Below, in pieces: positions 35,162 to 43,535 of a DNA stretch of 64,000 nt (positions within the stretch are counted from its first letter, which is position 1; each line of letters begins with the position of its first letter). The translations under genes were made by a program, and so were the position numbers. The DNA comes from Paenibacillus algicola (GTDB taxonomy: Bacteria; Bacillota; Bacilli; Paenibacillales; Paenibacillaceae), in assembly GCF_005577435.1 (NCBI RefSeq), contig NZ_CP040396.1:3538501-3602500 (forward strand), written 5' to 3'. The notes under the pieces were generated by a model. The model made no database searches and was not told where the DNA came from. It saw nothing but the letters and a program-made list of their open reading frames with translations.

Positions 35162-36406
35162 TTAAGGTATATACCAATGCGTTAACGTTCCATTTCTGCC
35201 CATAGTTCCTCCATTAACACTTACTTCTTTATCTCTATTTAAGTATTGATGCATCCAAAAACGACGTGGAACATCTTTTTTGAAGAATCCGGTTCTCAAA
35301 TAATCATCATAGGCAGGTAAGACTGTCGTTCCGAAGTGATCAGAAGTTGAACTTTTAAATCCTCTTCCAGTTGTGAAATTGTATAGAGTAGAACTAGGAA
35401 AGGCAGCATTCGTCAAAGAAGCATTATCGTTTGGAATAATAGTAGATTCTATAAATACATTATAGAATTTGTCTTTAATCGGTCTGGTAAAATCACCCGC
35501 CAAAAACATCCTTCCGTACAAATTCTTGGATTCTGTTTTGCTAACTGCATCCACAACGATCATTCGATGCACGGTCATTGTTCCCCGATTGTAAAGCATC
35601 GAATAGGGCGTGTTCGCAAAATTCTCAAAACTGAGTGGTTCCGTGGTTCCGTGCAACTTCGAGTACACATGCGGCGTCGCCGACAACAAATTCGTCCCCG
35701 TCAACCCAACCTCCCGCATCTCCTCCAGGTCTTGATAATCTGACGCCTCTTTAATCTGTACCTGCTGGTATCGAGATAGAATGACAGCAACCTCTGCCCG
35801 GGTCGTTGGCTGGGATGGACCGAAGGTGCCGTCCAGGTAACCCGTCATCAATCCTGTGCCAAGCGCCACCGATAGATAGGGATAATCGCTCGGGTTTAAT
35901 CCACCCTTGTAGTACTCAGCCACCGGTACTAGCGTATCCTTCGTATCCGAAAGTGCCTGTTTGAATCCCTCATTTCTGGCTGCAAGCCCTGAAGCCATCC
36001 ACTTTGCCATCTCACGGCGGGTTAATGCCTTGTCTGGCTTAAAGCCGCCCGAGTAATCTGACGGCGTCAGAAAGCCCATCCCGATGGACTGTTCAATGCC
36101 AGATCTTCCCCAGTGACCTGCAATATCTGCAAAAGTGCTAGAGTCATTTTCTACCACGTTGCTCGAAATCCGTGACAGCAACACGGCAAATTCCGCCCGC
36201 GTGATATGGGCTTGCGGCCGAAACGTCCCGTCGGCATATCCTTTGAAATACCCTTTAGCTACGGCACTCTCAATAGAAGCCTTGGCCCAGTGACTTGCTG
36301 GCACATCGTTAAACGAAGCTTTGGTCGCTCCCACCACCTTAGCGCCCCCTAGGAATAGCCACATACATAGCGCGCCTGCCATAAATGCTTTCCACGTGTT
36401 CTTCAT
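35162..36406 (-). CDS. SLH-domain surface protein, paralogue 2
   Basis: 414 aa, same plan as its neighbours: signal peptide (MKNTWKAFMAGALCMWLFLG), three SLH domains to about residue 220, a joint (LLSATPHVYSKLHGTTEP), and the shared unknown C-terminal domain with YNRGTMTVHRMIVVDAVSKT, FYNVFIESTIIPNDN, TLYNFTTGRGF and VPRRFWMHQYLNR. It is closer to paralogue 3 than to 1 in the C-terminal part. The 128-base gaps on each side have no clear terminator, so the three are probably co-transcribed. Confidence 0.92.
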   Translation of the reverse strand: MKNTWKAFMAGALCMWLFLGGAKVVGATKASFNDVPASHWAKASIESAVAKGYFKGYADGTFRPQAHITRAEFAVLLSRISSNVVENDSSTFADIAGHWGRSGIEQSIGMGFLTPSDYSGGFKPDKALTRREMAKWMASGLAARNEGFKQALSDTKDTLVPVAEYYKGGLNPSDYPYLSVALGTGLMTGYLDGTFGPSQPTTRAEVAVILSRYQQVQIKEASDYQDLEEMREVGLTGTNLLSATPHVYSKLHGTTEPLSFENFANTPYSMLYNRGTMTVHRMIVVDAVSKTESKNLYGRMFLAGDFTRPIKDKFYNVFIESTIIPNDNASLTNAAFPSSTLYNFTTGRGFKSSTSDHFGTTVLPAYDDYLRTGFFKKDVPRRFWMHQYLNRDKEVSVNGGTMGRNGTLTHWYIP

Positions 36407-36483
36407 TCTCTTCTCCCGTTAAATTCGGTATTTCTTTCCAGATTCAACTACAACTATGTATAACAACATTGCTTTTGATAAAC

Positions 36484-36506
36484 GGTAAAAGATTCAATCT
36501 TTTACC
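36484..36506. other. Perfect 10-base inverted repeat between SLH genes
   Basis: GGTAAAAGAT-TCA-ATCTTTTACC. No T-run follows, so a regulatory palindrome or mRNA-stabilising hairpin is more likely than a terminator. Confidence 0.45.
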
Positions 36507-36534
36507 ACGGATAAGTATTTTGTTATGGACTTCT

Positions 36535-37794
36535 TTATCTAGATAGTGGGATGGACCACGAAGTCAAGGTACCATTTCCAATTCTACCCATATCCCCACC
36601 ATTGTCATTAGTGCTTGTATCTTTGTTTAAATACTGATGCATCCAAAAACGTCGGGGCACATCCTTTTTAAAAAATCCGGTCTTTAGGAAGTTGCCTGAT
36701 TCCGGAAGAGTAGTTAATCCATACCTTAACGTGCTACTACTTTGGAATCCCCTCCCAGTCGTGAAGTTATAAAGGGTCGAATTAGGAAAAGCTGCGCTCG
36801 TTAAAGATGTGTTGTCATTTGGAACAACCGTTGTTTCTAAGAACACGTTGTAAAATCGGTTTTGTACCGGAAACGTAAAATCACTATCCATAAACATCTT
36901 GCCATATAAATTCTTAGATTCTGTTTTGCTCACTGCATCGACTACGATCATTCTATGTACAGTCATCGTTCCCCGATTATATAGCATGGGGTAAGGTTTG
37001 TTGGCAAAATTGTCAAAACTGGTAATTTTATTTGATCCATAAATGGTATGATACTCATGCGGCGTCGCCGACAACAAATTCGTCCCCGTCAATCCAACCT
37101 CACGCATCTCCTCCAGATCCTGATAATCTGACGCCTCTTTAATCTGTACCTGCTGGTATCGAGACAGTATGACGGCAACCTCTGCCCGGGTCGTTGGCTG
37201 GGATGGACCGAAGGTGCCGTCCAGGTAACCCGTCATCAATCCTGTGCCAAGCACCACCGATAGATAAGAGTAATCGCTCGGGTTCAATCCACCCTTATAG
37301 TACTCAGCCACTGGTACTAGCGTATCCTTCGTATCCGACAGCGCCTGTTTAAATCCCTCATTTCTGGCTGCAAGCCCTGACGCCATCCACTTCGCCATCT
37401 CACGGCGGGTTAATGCCTCGTCTGGCTTAAAGCCGCCCGAGTAATCTGACGGCGTCAGAAAGCCCATCCCGATAGACTGTTCAATGCCAGATCTTCCCCA
37501 GTGACCTGCAATATCTGCAAATGTGCTAGAGTCATTCTCTACCACATTGCTCGAAATCCGTGACAGCAGTACGGCAAATTCCGCCCGCGTGATATGGGCT
37601 TGCGGCCGAAACGTCCCGTCGGCATATCCTTTGAAATACCCTTTAGCTACGGCACCCTCAATAGAAGCTTTAGCCCAGTGACTTGCTGGCACGTCGTTAA
37701 ATGAAGCTTTGGCTGCTCCCACCACCTCAGCGCCCCCTAGGAACACCCCCATACATAGTGCGCCTGCCATAAATGGTCTCCACGTGTTCTTCAT
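36535..37794 (-). CDS. SLH-domain surface protein, paralogue 3 (first of the operon)
   Basis: 419 aa from ATG 37794 (GGAGGACAAGG upstream); a longer frame to 37863 adds a basic stretch that spoils the signal peptide. Signal peptide MKNTWRPFMAGALCMGVFLG, three SLH domains, and the unknown C-terminal domain (FDNFANKPYPMLYNRGTM, FYNVFLETTVVPNDN, VPRRFWMHQYLNK). The sequence upstream shares CAGCAAGCGACAA with the sequence upstream of paralogue 1 (35088-35101), a trace of the duplication. Confidence 0.92.
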   Translation of the reverse strand: MKNTWRPFMAGALCMGVFLGGAEVVGAAKASFNDVPASHWAKASIEGAVAKGYFKGYADGTFRPQAHITRAEFAVLLSRISSNVVENDSSTFADIAGHWGRSGIEQSIGMGFLTPSDYSGGFKPDEALTRREMAKWMASGLAARNEGFKQALSDTKDTLVPVAEYYKGGLNPSDYSYLSVVLGTGLMTGYLDGTFGPSQPTTRAEVAVILSRYQQVQIKEASDYQDLEEMREVGLTGTNLLSATPHEYHTIYGSNKITSFDNFANKPYPMLYNRGTMTVHRMIVVDAVSKTESKNLYGKMFMDSDFTFPVQNRFYNVFLETTVVPNDNTSLTSAAFPNSTLYNFTTGRGFQSSSTLRYGLTTLPESGNFLKTGFFKKDVPRRFWMHQYLNKDTSTNDNGGDMGRIGNGTLTSWSIPLSR

Positions 37795-37934
37795 TTGCCT
37801 TGTCCTCCTCGACCAGCTCCGCTCCTTCTGAAATTGAAATCCTCCCCTCCTCTTAGTCAGCAAGCGACAAAACTCGCACTACAGGAAATTCTACCCATCT
37901 ATTGCTATTTCCTCCTTATGAAGTCCTCAAGTAC

Positions 37935-37979
37935 CAAAAAAAGCAGAGCCCGCCCAATGTCTCGGCAAGCTCCGCTTTA
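37935..37979 (-). terminator. Terminator of the ykoEDC operon
   Basis: AAAGCGGAGC pairs with GCTCTGCTTT (one G-T pair), followed on the minus strand by a T-run. Confidence 0.7.
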
Positions 37980-38031
37980 TACGGCAGCAGGTAAGTATTT
38001 ACAGTCAGTGTAGCACGGACCCTGTATAAAA

Positions 38032-38838
38032 TCAATTGAAACGTACGTCTCCAATCCCGAAGCCCGGGGCCCAGATGGAGAACAAATACGCAGCACCTGC
38101 TGCAGCTGCCAGCAGCAGCATAATGACCAGATCATATCTGGAATATCGGGATTCGTAGAAAAAGGTTCTGCCCTTCCCCTGATCCCCGTCAAATTGCTTG
38201 GCTTCCATCGCCGCCGCGACGCGGTGGGCCCGGCGGATGCTTTGAGCCAGCAGCGGCACCGCGAACATATTGGCCCGCTCCGCCAGGCCGCGAATTCCTT
38301 TTACCGGACGCATACCGCGCACCTGAAGGGCCTGTCTTCGAATCAGAAACTCTTCCCACACCATCGGCAGCAGCCGAATGGAGGCCATAAAGCTGTACGC
38401 AAACTTAGGAGCCAGCTTCAGCTTCTGCATCAGTCCATAGAAGAGGGCTACCGAAGACGTGGTCGTTACGAATAACAGCCCTTCCGCAGCAAACGCAATC
38501 CCTTTAAATCCAAGATGCAAACCGCGGTAGAAGCTTTCCTCCGACACTTTAAACAGCCCCCACTCCCACCAGATGGTCTCTCCCTTCCCGAACAGCATCA
38601 TCGTGGAAGCCGAGGAAACAAACGCGATCAGAAAGGGCAGTGAAAACAGCCCGATCTTCCACAGCTTCAAGCCGCAGAGCAGTACCAGACAAACCGTAAA
38701 CACCGCAGCCTGATACATTATAAAATCCAGATTGTGCGTCAGCACCGTCATGGTGAACAGCAGCAGCAGAATACCCAGCTTGACTACAGGGTTAGCTTTA
38801 TGCAGCCATGTGATTCGATCCTGTCCCCATACATTCAT
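38032..38838 (-). CDS. ykoC: ECF transporter transmembrane subunit, YkoC type
   Basis: 268 aa EcfT protein. Several membrane helices (LGILLLLFTMTVLTHNL, AAVFTVCLVLLCGLKL, IGLFSLPFLIAFVS) and the coupling helices with the ARG-like motifs (RRQALQVRG and AMEAKQFD) that contact the ATPase. Its ATG overlaps the stop of ykoD (ATGA). The energy-coupling module works with the S component YkoE in thiamine-precursor uptake, as the TPP riboswitch upstream indicates. Confidence 0.9.
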   Translation of the reverse strand: MNVWGQDRITWLHKANPVVKLGILLLLFTMTVLTHNLDFIMYQAAVFTVCLVLLCGLKLWKIGLFSLPFLIAFVSSASTMMLFGKGETIWWEWGLFKVSEESFYRGLHLGFKGIAFAAEGLLFVTTTSSVALFYGLMQKLKLAPKFAYSFMASIRLLPMVWEEFLIRRQALQVRGMRPVKGIRGLAERANMFAVPLLAQSIRRAHRVAAAMEAKQFDGDQGKGRTFFYESRYSRYDLVIMLLLAAAAGAAYLFSIWAPGFGIGDVRFN

Positions 38839-40451
38839 ACCCCCACCTCCACGACACTGCTGAAGGATTCGGCCTTGGCCGCACATGCTTCCTTATCATA
38901 CATGCCGCGGCTTGTCTGCCGGGACAGCAGCCGCCCCTGACCGATCTCCCAGATCTCGCGGGCCGCCTGATGAGCAATTTCCATCTCATGGGTGACCATC
39001 AAAATGGCGGTTCCCGCCTCATTCAGCTCCTGGCACAGCTCGAGGATGGCAAAGGTATTCCGGGCATCCTGCCCGAAGGTCGGCTCATCCAGCAGCAGAA
39101 CGTCAGGCTTGCGGACCATCGCCGTTGCGACGCTCAGCCTTCGCTTCTGTCCGGTGGACAGCTGGTACGGATGCCGATCCTCCAGTCCCTTCAAGCCGAA
39201 ACGGGCAAGACAGACCTCCGCTTCCTGCATCGCTTTCTCTGGAGTGTACCCTTCCACGATCAAGGAATAAGCAACCTCATCGAGCACCCGCTCGCACACA
39301 AATTGCAGCTCCGGATTCTGAAACACAAATCCGATGCGGCGAAGCGCCTGCTCCCGCTGCTTGCGCACCCGCCGCTGACTGCCCGCCGGTATGACCTGCT
39401 CTCCAAGCCGATACATGCCGGTGAAGGGCAGCAGACCCATCAGGCCGAGTAACAGCGAGCTTTTGCCAGCACCATTATGTCCGATAATGGCTGTGAAATC
39501 CCCTGGATACACCCGCGCTTCATCAACATGAACAATAGGCTGCTTTCTTCGCAGCACCTGAAATTGGTTCAACTCCAGCACAGGTGCAGGATTGCCTGTC
39601 TCTGTCAGAGGTCCTCCCTTCAGCTGACCCGGGACTCTGCCTTCCACCAAGCGCGATGACCGCTCCGGTTGCGTGGACCGAAACTCCTGCCATACTCCCG
39701 GGTGCCAGATGCCGTACTGCTTCAGCTCCTGACGATAGTCACCAAAAATAAAATCCGGTCTCCCATCGCCCAGAATCTGGCCCTCCGGTCCAAACAGCAC
39801 CACCCGGTCCACGTAATGAAGCATCTCGTCGATCCGGTGCTCCACGATAACGAGCGTTCGGTCCCCTGAAACCGCCTTAACAGCTTCCCAGATTTGCTCC
39901 CGCCCTTCCGGGTCAAGCAAAGCTGAGGGCTCATCCAGGAACAGCACCTCCGGCTCCAGCAGCAGAGCTGATGCCAGCGCCAGGCGCTGCTTCATACCTT
40001 GCGACAGTGTGGAGATCGGTGTATGCATGTCGGGCAGCTTCAGCCCGACAGCGTCAAGGGCTTCCCGCATCCGATCTCTCATATGGTCTCGCGGGACCTG
40101 TAAATTTTCCAGCACAAACGCTAATTCTTCATCGACATAAGGCATACAGAACTGCGTGTCTGGATCCTGAAACACATATGCCCATGAAGACGGATGCAGT
40201 TGGTCCGCGCATTTCATCGGCACTTCTACGGCTCTCGGAATCATTCCGCTCAGCACCTGAATGAGCGTAGATTTACCGCAGCCGCTCGGTCCCAGCAGCA
40301 GAATCTTTTCCCCCCGCTTTGCTTGAAAGCTAAGATCTCTGAACAGCAGCGGACCGTCTCCCGGAAACTTCAGCCGGAGATCCCGAACGGATGCGGCAAT
40401 CGGCTCCACCGCTTCCGCCGTATCCAGCACCCTTGCAGCCGGCTCAGCCAT
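38835..40451 (-). CDS. ykoD: ECF transporter double ATPase, YkoD type
   Basis: 538 aa with two fused ABC domains. First domain: Walker A GPSGCGKST, signature LSQGMKQRLALA, Walker B VLFLDEPSALLD, switch VEHRID. Second: Walker A GHNGAGKSS, signature LSTGQKRRLSVA, Walker B VLLLDEPTFGQD, switch VTHEME. The fusion is typical of YkoD. I chose ATG 40451 (MAEPAARV), which overlaps the ykoE stop by eight bases. Confidence 0.93.
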   Translation of the reverse strand: MAEPAARVLDTAEAVEPIAASVRDLRLKFPGDGPLLFRDLSFQAKRGEKILLLGPSGCGKSTLIQVLSGMIPRAVEVPMKCADQLHPSSWAYVFQDPDTQFCMPYVDEELAFVLENLQVPRDHMRDRMREALDAVGLKLPDMHTPISTLSQGMKQRLALASALLLEPEVLFLDEPSALLDPEGREQIWEAVKAVSGDRTLVIVEHRIDEMLHYVDRVVLFGPEGQILGDGRPDFIFGDYRQELKQYGIWHPGVWQEFRSTQPERSSRLVEGRVPGQLKGGPLTETGNPAPVLELNQFQVLRRKQPIVHVDEARVYPGDFTAIIGHNGAGKSSLLLGLMGLLPFTGMYRLGEQVIPAGSQRRVRKQREQALRRIGFVFQNPELQFVCERVLDEVAYSLIVEGYTPEKAMQEAEVCLARFGLKGLEDRHPYQLSTGQKRRLSVATAMVRKPDVLLLDEPTFGQDARNTFAILELCQELNEAGTAILMVTHEMEIAHQAAREIWEIGQGRLLSRQTSRGMYDKEACAAKAESFSSVVEVGV

Positions 40452-41067
40452 TCCGTGCATCATCCAGAGCCGCATAGTCTTTGGAGGAGGCCGGATTCAG
40501 CAGCGAGGTCACCCCGGTCCGCTCCAGCGCCTTCGCCAGCGCCAGCATGGCCAGGCCCGCAATCAGCACACCGCTGATGACGCGCATGGAATACTTGTAT
40601 ATGAACATCCACAGTGCATAATCATCGGTATAGCTTAAGTAGAAGTCCATGAACATAGAGCCGAAGGCTGCTGCAGCCCCGGCCAGGGCAACCACCCAGG
40701 CCCCCGTTTTGCGATAGCGGAATGCGGCAAATACCAGCTCACAAGCTAGTCCCTGAATCAAGCCGTACAGCAGCAGATTCAAGCCCCACCCGCTTCCGAA
40801 CAGTACCTCGATGTGCGCAGCAGCGAGCTCGGCAATGACAGCGACTCCGGGCTTTCGGATCAGCAGAAACGCAAGCGTCGCCGCCGCAAACCACATGCCG
40901 TACATGAGCTCGCCCGCCTCAGGAAACAGCGGCTTGAACAAGCTGTACACCGATGCCCAGAAATGATACACCACTCCAAATACTAACGAAATTAATACGG
41001 TGACGAGAATGTCACTGAGGCGAAGCCCCTTTTTTACCGGTAAACCTCCCAATGTCTTGCTTTGCAT
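40444..41067 (-). CDS. ykoE: ECF transporter substrate-binding S component, YkoE type
   Basis: 207 aa with about five membrane helices (LSDILVTVLISLVFGVVYHF, LMYGMWFAAATLAFLL, GLNLLLYGLIQGLACELVF, WVVALAGAAAAFGSMF, VISGVLIAGLAMLALA). YkoE captures thiamine or its pyrimidine part (HMP) and gives it to the YkoC-YkoD module. I chose ATG 41067 (MQSKTLG), with GAGG eight bases upstream. First gene of the ykoEDC operon, controlled by the TPP riboswitch. Confidence 0.92.
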   Translation of the reverse strand: MQSKTLGGLPVKKGLRLSDILVTVLISLVFGVVYHFWASVYSLFKPLFPEAGELMYGMWFAAATLAFLLIRKPGVAVIAELAAAHIEVLFGSGWGLNLLLYGLIQGLACELVFAAFRYRKTGAWVVALAGAAAAFGSMFMDFYLSYTDDYALWMFIYKYSMRVISGVLIAGLAMLALAKALERTGVTSLLNPASSKDYAALDDARNG

Positions 41068-41111
41068 GTCCTTCATCCTCTCTTCTTCCTAGAATAACTT
41101 GCAAGAACGAC

Positions 41112-41141
41112 AAAAAACCGCCTGGACACAAGCGCAGACGG
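41112..41141 (-). terminator. Terminator of the TPP riboswitch expression platform
   Basis: On the minus strand CCGTCTG pairs with CAGGCGG (one wobble) and six T follow. It lies between the aptamer and ykoE, so TPP binding should favour termination. Confidence 0.8.
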
Positions 41142-41180
41142 AAAACAGACCCAATAGACACAAAGGGACGCGGATATTCT

Positions 41181-41266
41181 CTACGCTGGCATTACCCAGT
41201 TCAGATTAACGGTCAGCAGCAGGATCTTATCTGCAATCTCAGCCTGATTCACTCAAGCCCCCGTAG
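41181..41266 (-). promoter_or_regulatory. TPP (thiamine pyrophosphate) riboswitch
   Basis: Conserved THI-element blocks in order on the minus strand: CTACGGGGGCTTG, GGCTGAGAT, GACCGTTAATCTGAACTGG, GTAATGCCAGCGTAG. The ends pair (CTACG with CGTAG). Located upstream of ykoEDC. Confidence 0.97.
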
Positions 41267-41441
41267 TCCATATTCGGTTTTTGGCTGACTTAAAAATACA
41301 CAGATTTCCAACAATTTGCAAGAGTTTTTTTCACAGCGCTGCGTCTTATTGATTTCACCCTTGTTCTATGTCAATATAGTTCAGAATAGGAATGCTTCGT
41401 AAACGCCTGACACACGCGGTTTAAGGTTAAAGGAGAATATT

Positions 41442-42242
41442 ATGGCCAAAACATTACTGAGACTGATGACCGAGCTTTCCTCCCGCCGATGGGTATCCCG
41501 GGTAATGGGACGCTTTTCACACAGCGGGCTAAGCCGTTATCTGATCCCGACATTTATTAAAGCCTATCAAATTCCAGCCCACGAGGCGGAAAAAGAAATT
41601 CAGGAATACCGGTCGCTGAACGAGTTCTTCTCCCGCCGGCTAAAGATCGGCATGCGCGAGATTGATACGACGGCGGACGCGATGACCTCTCCCGTGGACG
41701 GCATTATTACCGGCATGGGAGAAATTCATGCAGGAACCATTCTAAATGTGAAGGGCCAGGATTATACCGTGGGCGATCTGCTCGCGCAGTCTCCCCGCAT
41801 GGAAAATTACATGCATGGATATATGTATGTCCTGTACCTGAGCCCGACAGATTATCACCGCATTCACTCCCCCGTTACCGGCACCCAATCGGAAAGTGAA
41901 TATCTCAAAGGCAAGGTGTATCCTGTCAATGATTTTGCAATGACGCATATCCGGGGAGTGTTGAGCCGGAACGAGCGGCTGATCACATACATTGCCCATG
42001 GATTTGGCGAGGTTGCTGTGGTGAAGGTCGGTGCCATGAACGTCAGCAGCATCCGCTATGCGGATGAATCACGCACCCAGTGGAGCATCGGGGACGAGCT
42101 GGCTTATTTTGAATTCGGTTCCACCGTTGTCCTGCTGACCGAGAACGGAACCTTTACCCCCCGCGGCGATCTCAAAGTCGGCGATAAGGTCCGAATGGGA
42201 GAGCTCCTTGGCCTGCTGCACCCTCCTGCGAGCAAAGGCTAG
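41442..42242 (+). CDS. psd: Phosphatidylserine decarboxylase
   Basis: 266 aa. Makes phosphatidylethanolamine at the membrane. The self-cleavage site that creates the pyruvoyl group is FGST (residues about 226-229, in YFEFGSTVVLL), a normal variant of LGST. Conserved SPVDG and LSPTDYHRIHSPV regions are present. AAAGGAG precedes ATG 41442. No pssA (phosphatidylserine synthase) is next to it. Single gene with a terminator. Confidence 0.95.
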   Translation: MAKTLLRLMTELSSRRWVSRVMGRFSHSGLSRYLIPTFIKAYQIPAHEAEKEIQEYRSLNEFFSRRLKIGMREIDTTADAMTSPVDGIITGMGEIHAGTILNVKGQDYTVGDLLAQSPRMENYMHGYMYVLYLSPTDYHRIHSPVTGTQSESEYLKGKVYPVNDFAMTHIRGVLSRNERLITYIAHGFGEVAVVKVGAMNVSSIRYADESRTQWSIGDELAYFEFGSTVVLLTENGTFTPRGDLKVGDKVRMGELLGLLHPPASKG

Positions 42243-42275
42243 CGGCCCCTGTCCTGTCACATATCTGTATAACCA

Positions 42276-42308
42276 AGCGGCAGCCCACCCACGTGAGCTG
42301 CCGCTTTG
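42276..42308. terminator. Bidirectional terminator after psd
   Basis: AGCGGCAGC (42276-42284) pairs with GCTGCCGCT (42297-42305), followed by TTT, between convergent genes. Confidence 0.75.
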
Positions 42309-42339
42309 ATCTGTTTATAAACGCACCCGTTAGCACCCG

Positions 42340-43227
42340 TTATGTCCGTCTGCGCCGGATCGCTGACAGCACCAATCTCCGAAACAGGCGGTGCGGAAGC
42401 AGACGTTTGGCCGCAAGCGTCCAGCGGCTGGAGGACGGCAGCATATATCTCAGCTTGGGAGACTTCTGATCAACAATATTTCCTACCTGTACCGCGACCT
42501 CAAGAGGATCGCCGCTTGCGCCTGCGGTCTGGCTGGAGAAGGCCAGCACGTCCTCCAGCATCTCCCGGTACGGCGACTCTGCGGCGGGCTGGATTCCGCG
42601 GAAGCCCTTGTCCCAGATCGGCGTACCGTAGGCGCCCGGCTCCACCAGAACCACATGAATGCCAAACGGCTCAAGCTCCATCGCGAGACTCTCTCCCAGC
42701 CCTTCTACCGCAAACTTTGAGGCAGCGTACGGACCGTATCCTGGAAAGCCGATCACCCCGCTGATGCTGCTCATCAGAATGAGCTTGGCTCCCTCACTTT
42801 TCCGCAGCAGCGGCAGCGCCGCACGGGTCATGGAGATCGTTCCGAACACATTAACCTCAAATTGTCTCCGCCAGCTCTCTAGTGACAGCTCCTCCACAAA
42901 CCCGCCCACCGCCTCTCCGGCATTGTTCACGAGCACGTCGAGCCGTCCCCAGCGGTCACTCGCCTCTTCCACTGCAGCATGGACCTGCTCCTCCAAACAA
43001 ATATCGAGCAGCACGGCATGGATGCGTGTTTCGACACCGGCTGCCAGCGCCAGATCCATCAGCTCCGCCCGTGCTTCCTCTCTACGGACCCCGGCCATAA
43101 CCTCATAGCCTCTGGAAGCCAGCTCCAATGCGATCAATTGTCCGAAGCCGCTGGATGCACCGGTAACCAGCGCGCTCTTGCCGCTGCGCGGCTTTACCCC
43201 GTCAGCAGGCTTGTTGTTCCTTGCCAT
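42340..43227 (-). CDS. Short-chain dehydrogenase/reductase (SDR)
   Basis: 295 aa classical SDR: cofactor motif TGASSGFG (about 22-29), NNAG (about 102-105), catalytic Ser in MSSISGVIG, and YAASK. The C-terminal extension is longer than in the basic fold. Start ATG 43227 follows AAAGGAG. Substrate unknown. The second SDR in the window (49954-50727) is a different subtype. Confidence 0.9.
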   Translation of the reverse strand: MARNNKPADGVKPRSGKSALVTGASSGFGQLIALELASRGYEVMAGVRREEARAELMDLALAAGVETRIHAVLLDICLEEQVHAAVEEASDRWGRLDVLVNNAGEAVGGFVEELSLESWRRQFEVNVFGTISMTRAALPLLRKSEGAKLILMSSISGVIGFPGYGPYAASKFAVEGLGESLAMELEPFGIHVVLVEPGAYGTPIWDKGFRGIQPAAESPYREMLEDVLAFSSQTAGASGDPLEVAVQVGNIVDQKSPKLRYMLPSSSRWTLAAKRLLPHRLFRRLVLSAIRRRRT

Positions 43228-43252
43228 ATTCTACTCTCCTTTATAACACATC

Positions 43253-43290
43253 AAAAAAGCACCCTGAACCGTGAAGCGCTTCAAGGTGCT
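43253..43290 (-). terminator. Terminator after the 40-aa gene
   Basis: AGCACCTTGAA pairs with TTCAGGGTGCT (one mismatch) and six T follow on the minus strand. It stands upstream of the SDR, so it ends a transcript coming from the AraC gene or the 40-aa gene. Confidence 0.75.
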
Positions 43291-43307
43291 GCTGAGTTTA
43301 AGCTGTA

Positions 43308-43430
43308 TTAGAACCACATATCCACTTCGGGATTGGAATCAACGAATTTGGACCGACGCAGGCGATTTCTAAAAACGCTCCAGCCTCCTCGACCGCCGTT
43401 CAGGCTGCGCATTCTTCTTCTCTGGCTCAT
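43308..43430 (-). CDS. Small Arg-rich peptide gene, 40 aa
   Basis: ATG 43430 has a GGGGG site eight bases upstream; the frame starts MSQRRRMRSLNGGRGGWS and ends FVDSNPEVDMWF. The terminator follows 18 bases after the stop, so site, frame and terminator form a complete unit. The basic first half and aromatic end are unusual. I do not recognise a family; a small regulatory or membrane-binding peptide is possible, but chance is not excluded. Confidence 0.45.
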   Translation of the reverse strand: MSQRRRMRSLNGGRGGWSVFRNRLRRSKFVDSNPEVDMWF

Positions 43431-43535
43431 TGCCGGCACCCCCTCTCTGTATGTCTTGTCTTCCCTGATATTACCCTGGCAGGATTGCGGTGAACCAGAT
43501 CCAAGCATGCGGTCAATTTCTGGATCCTGCAGTCC

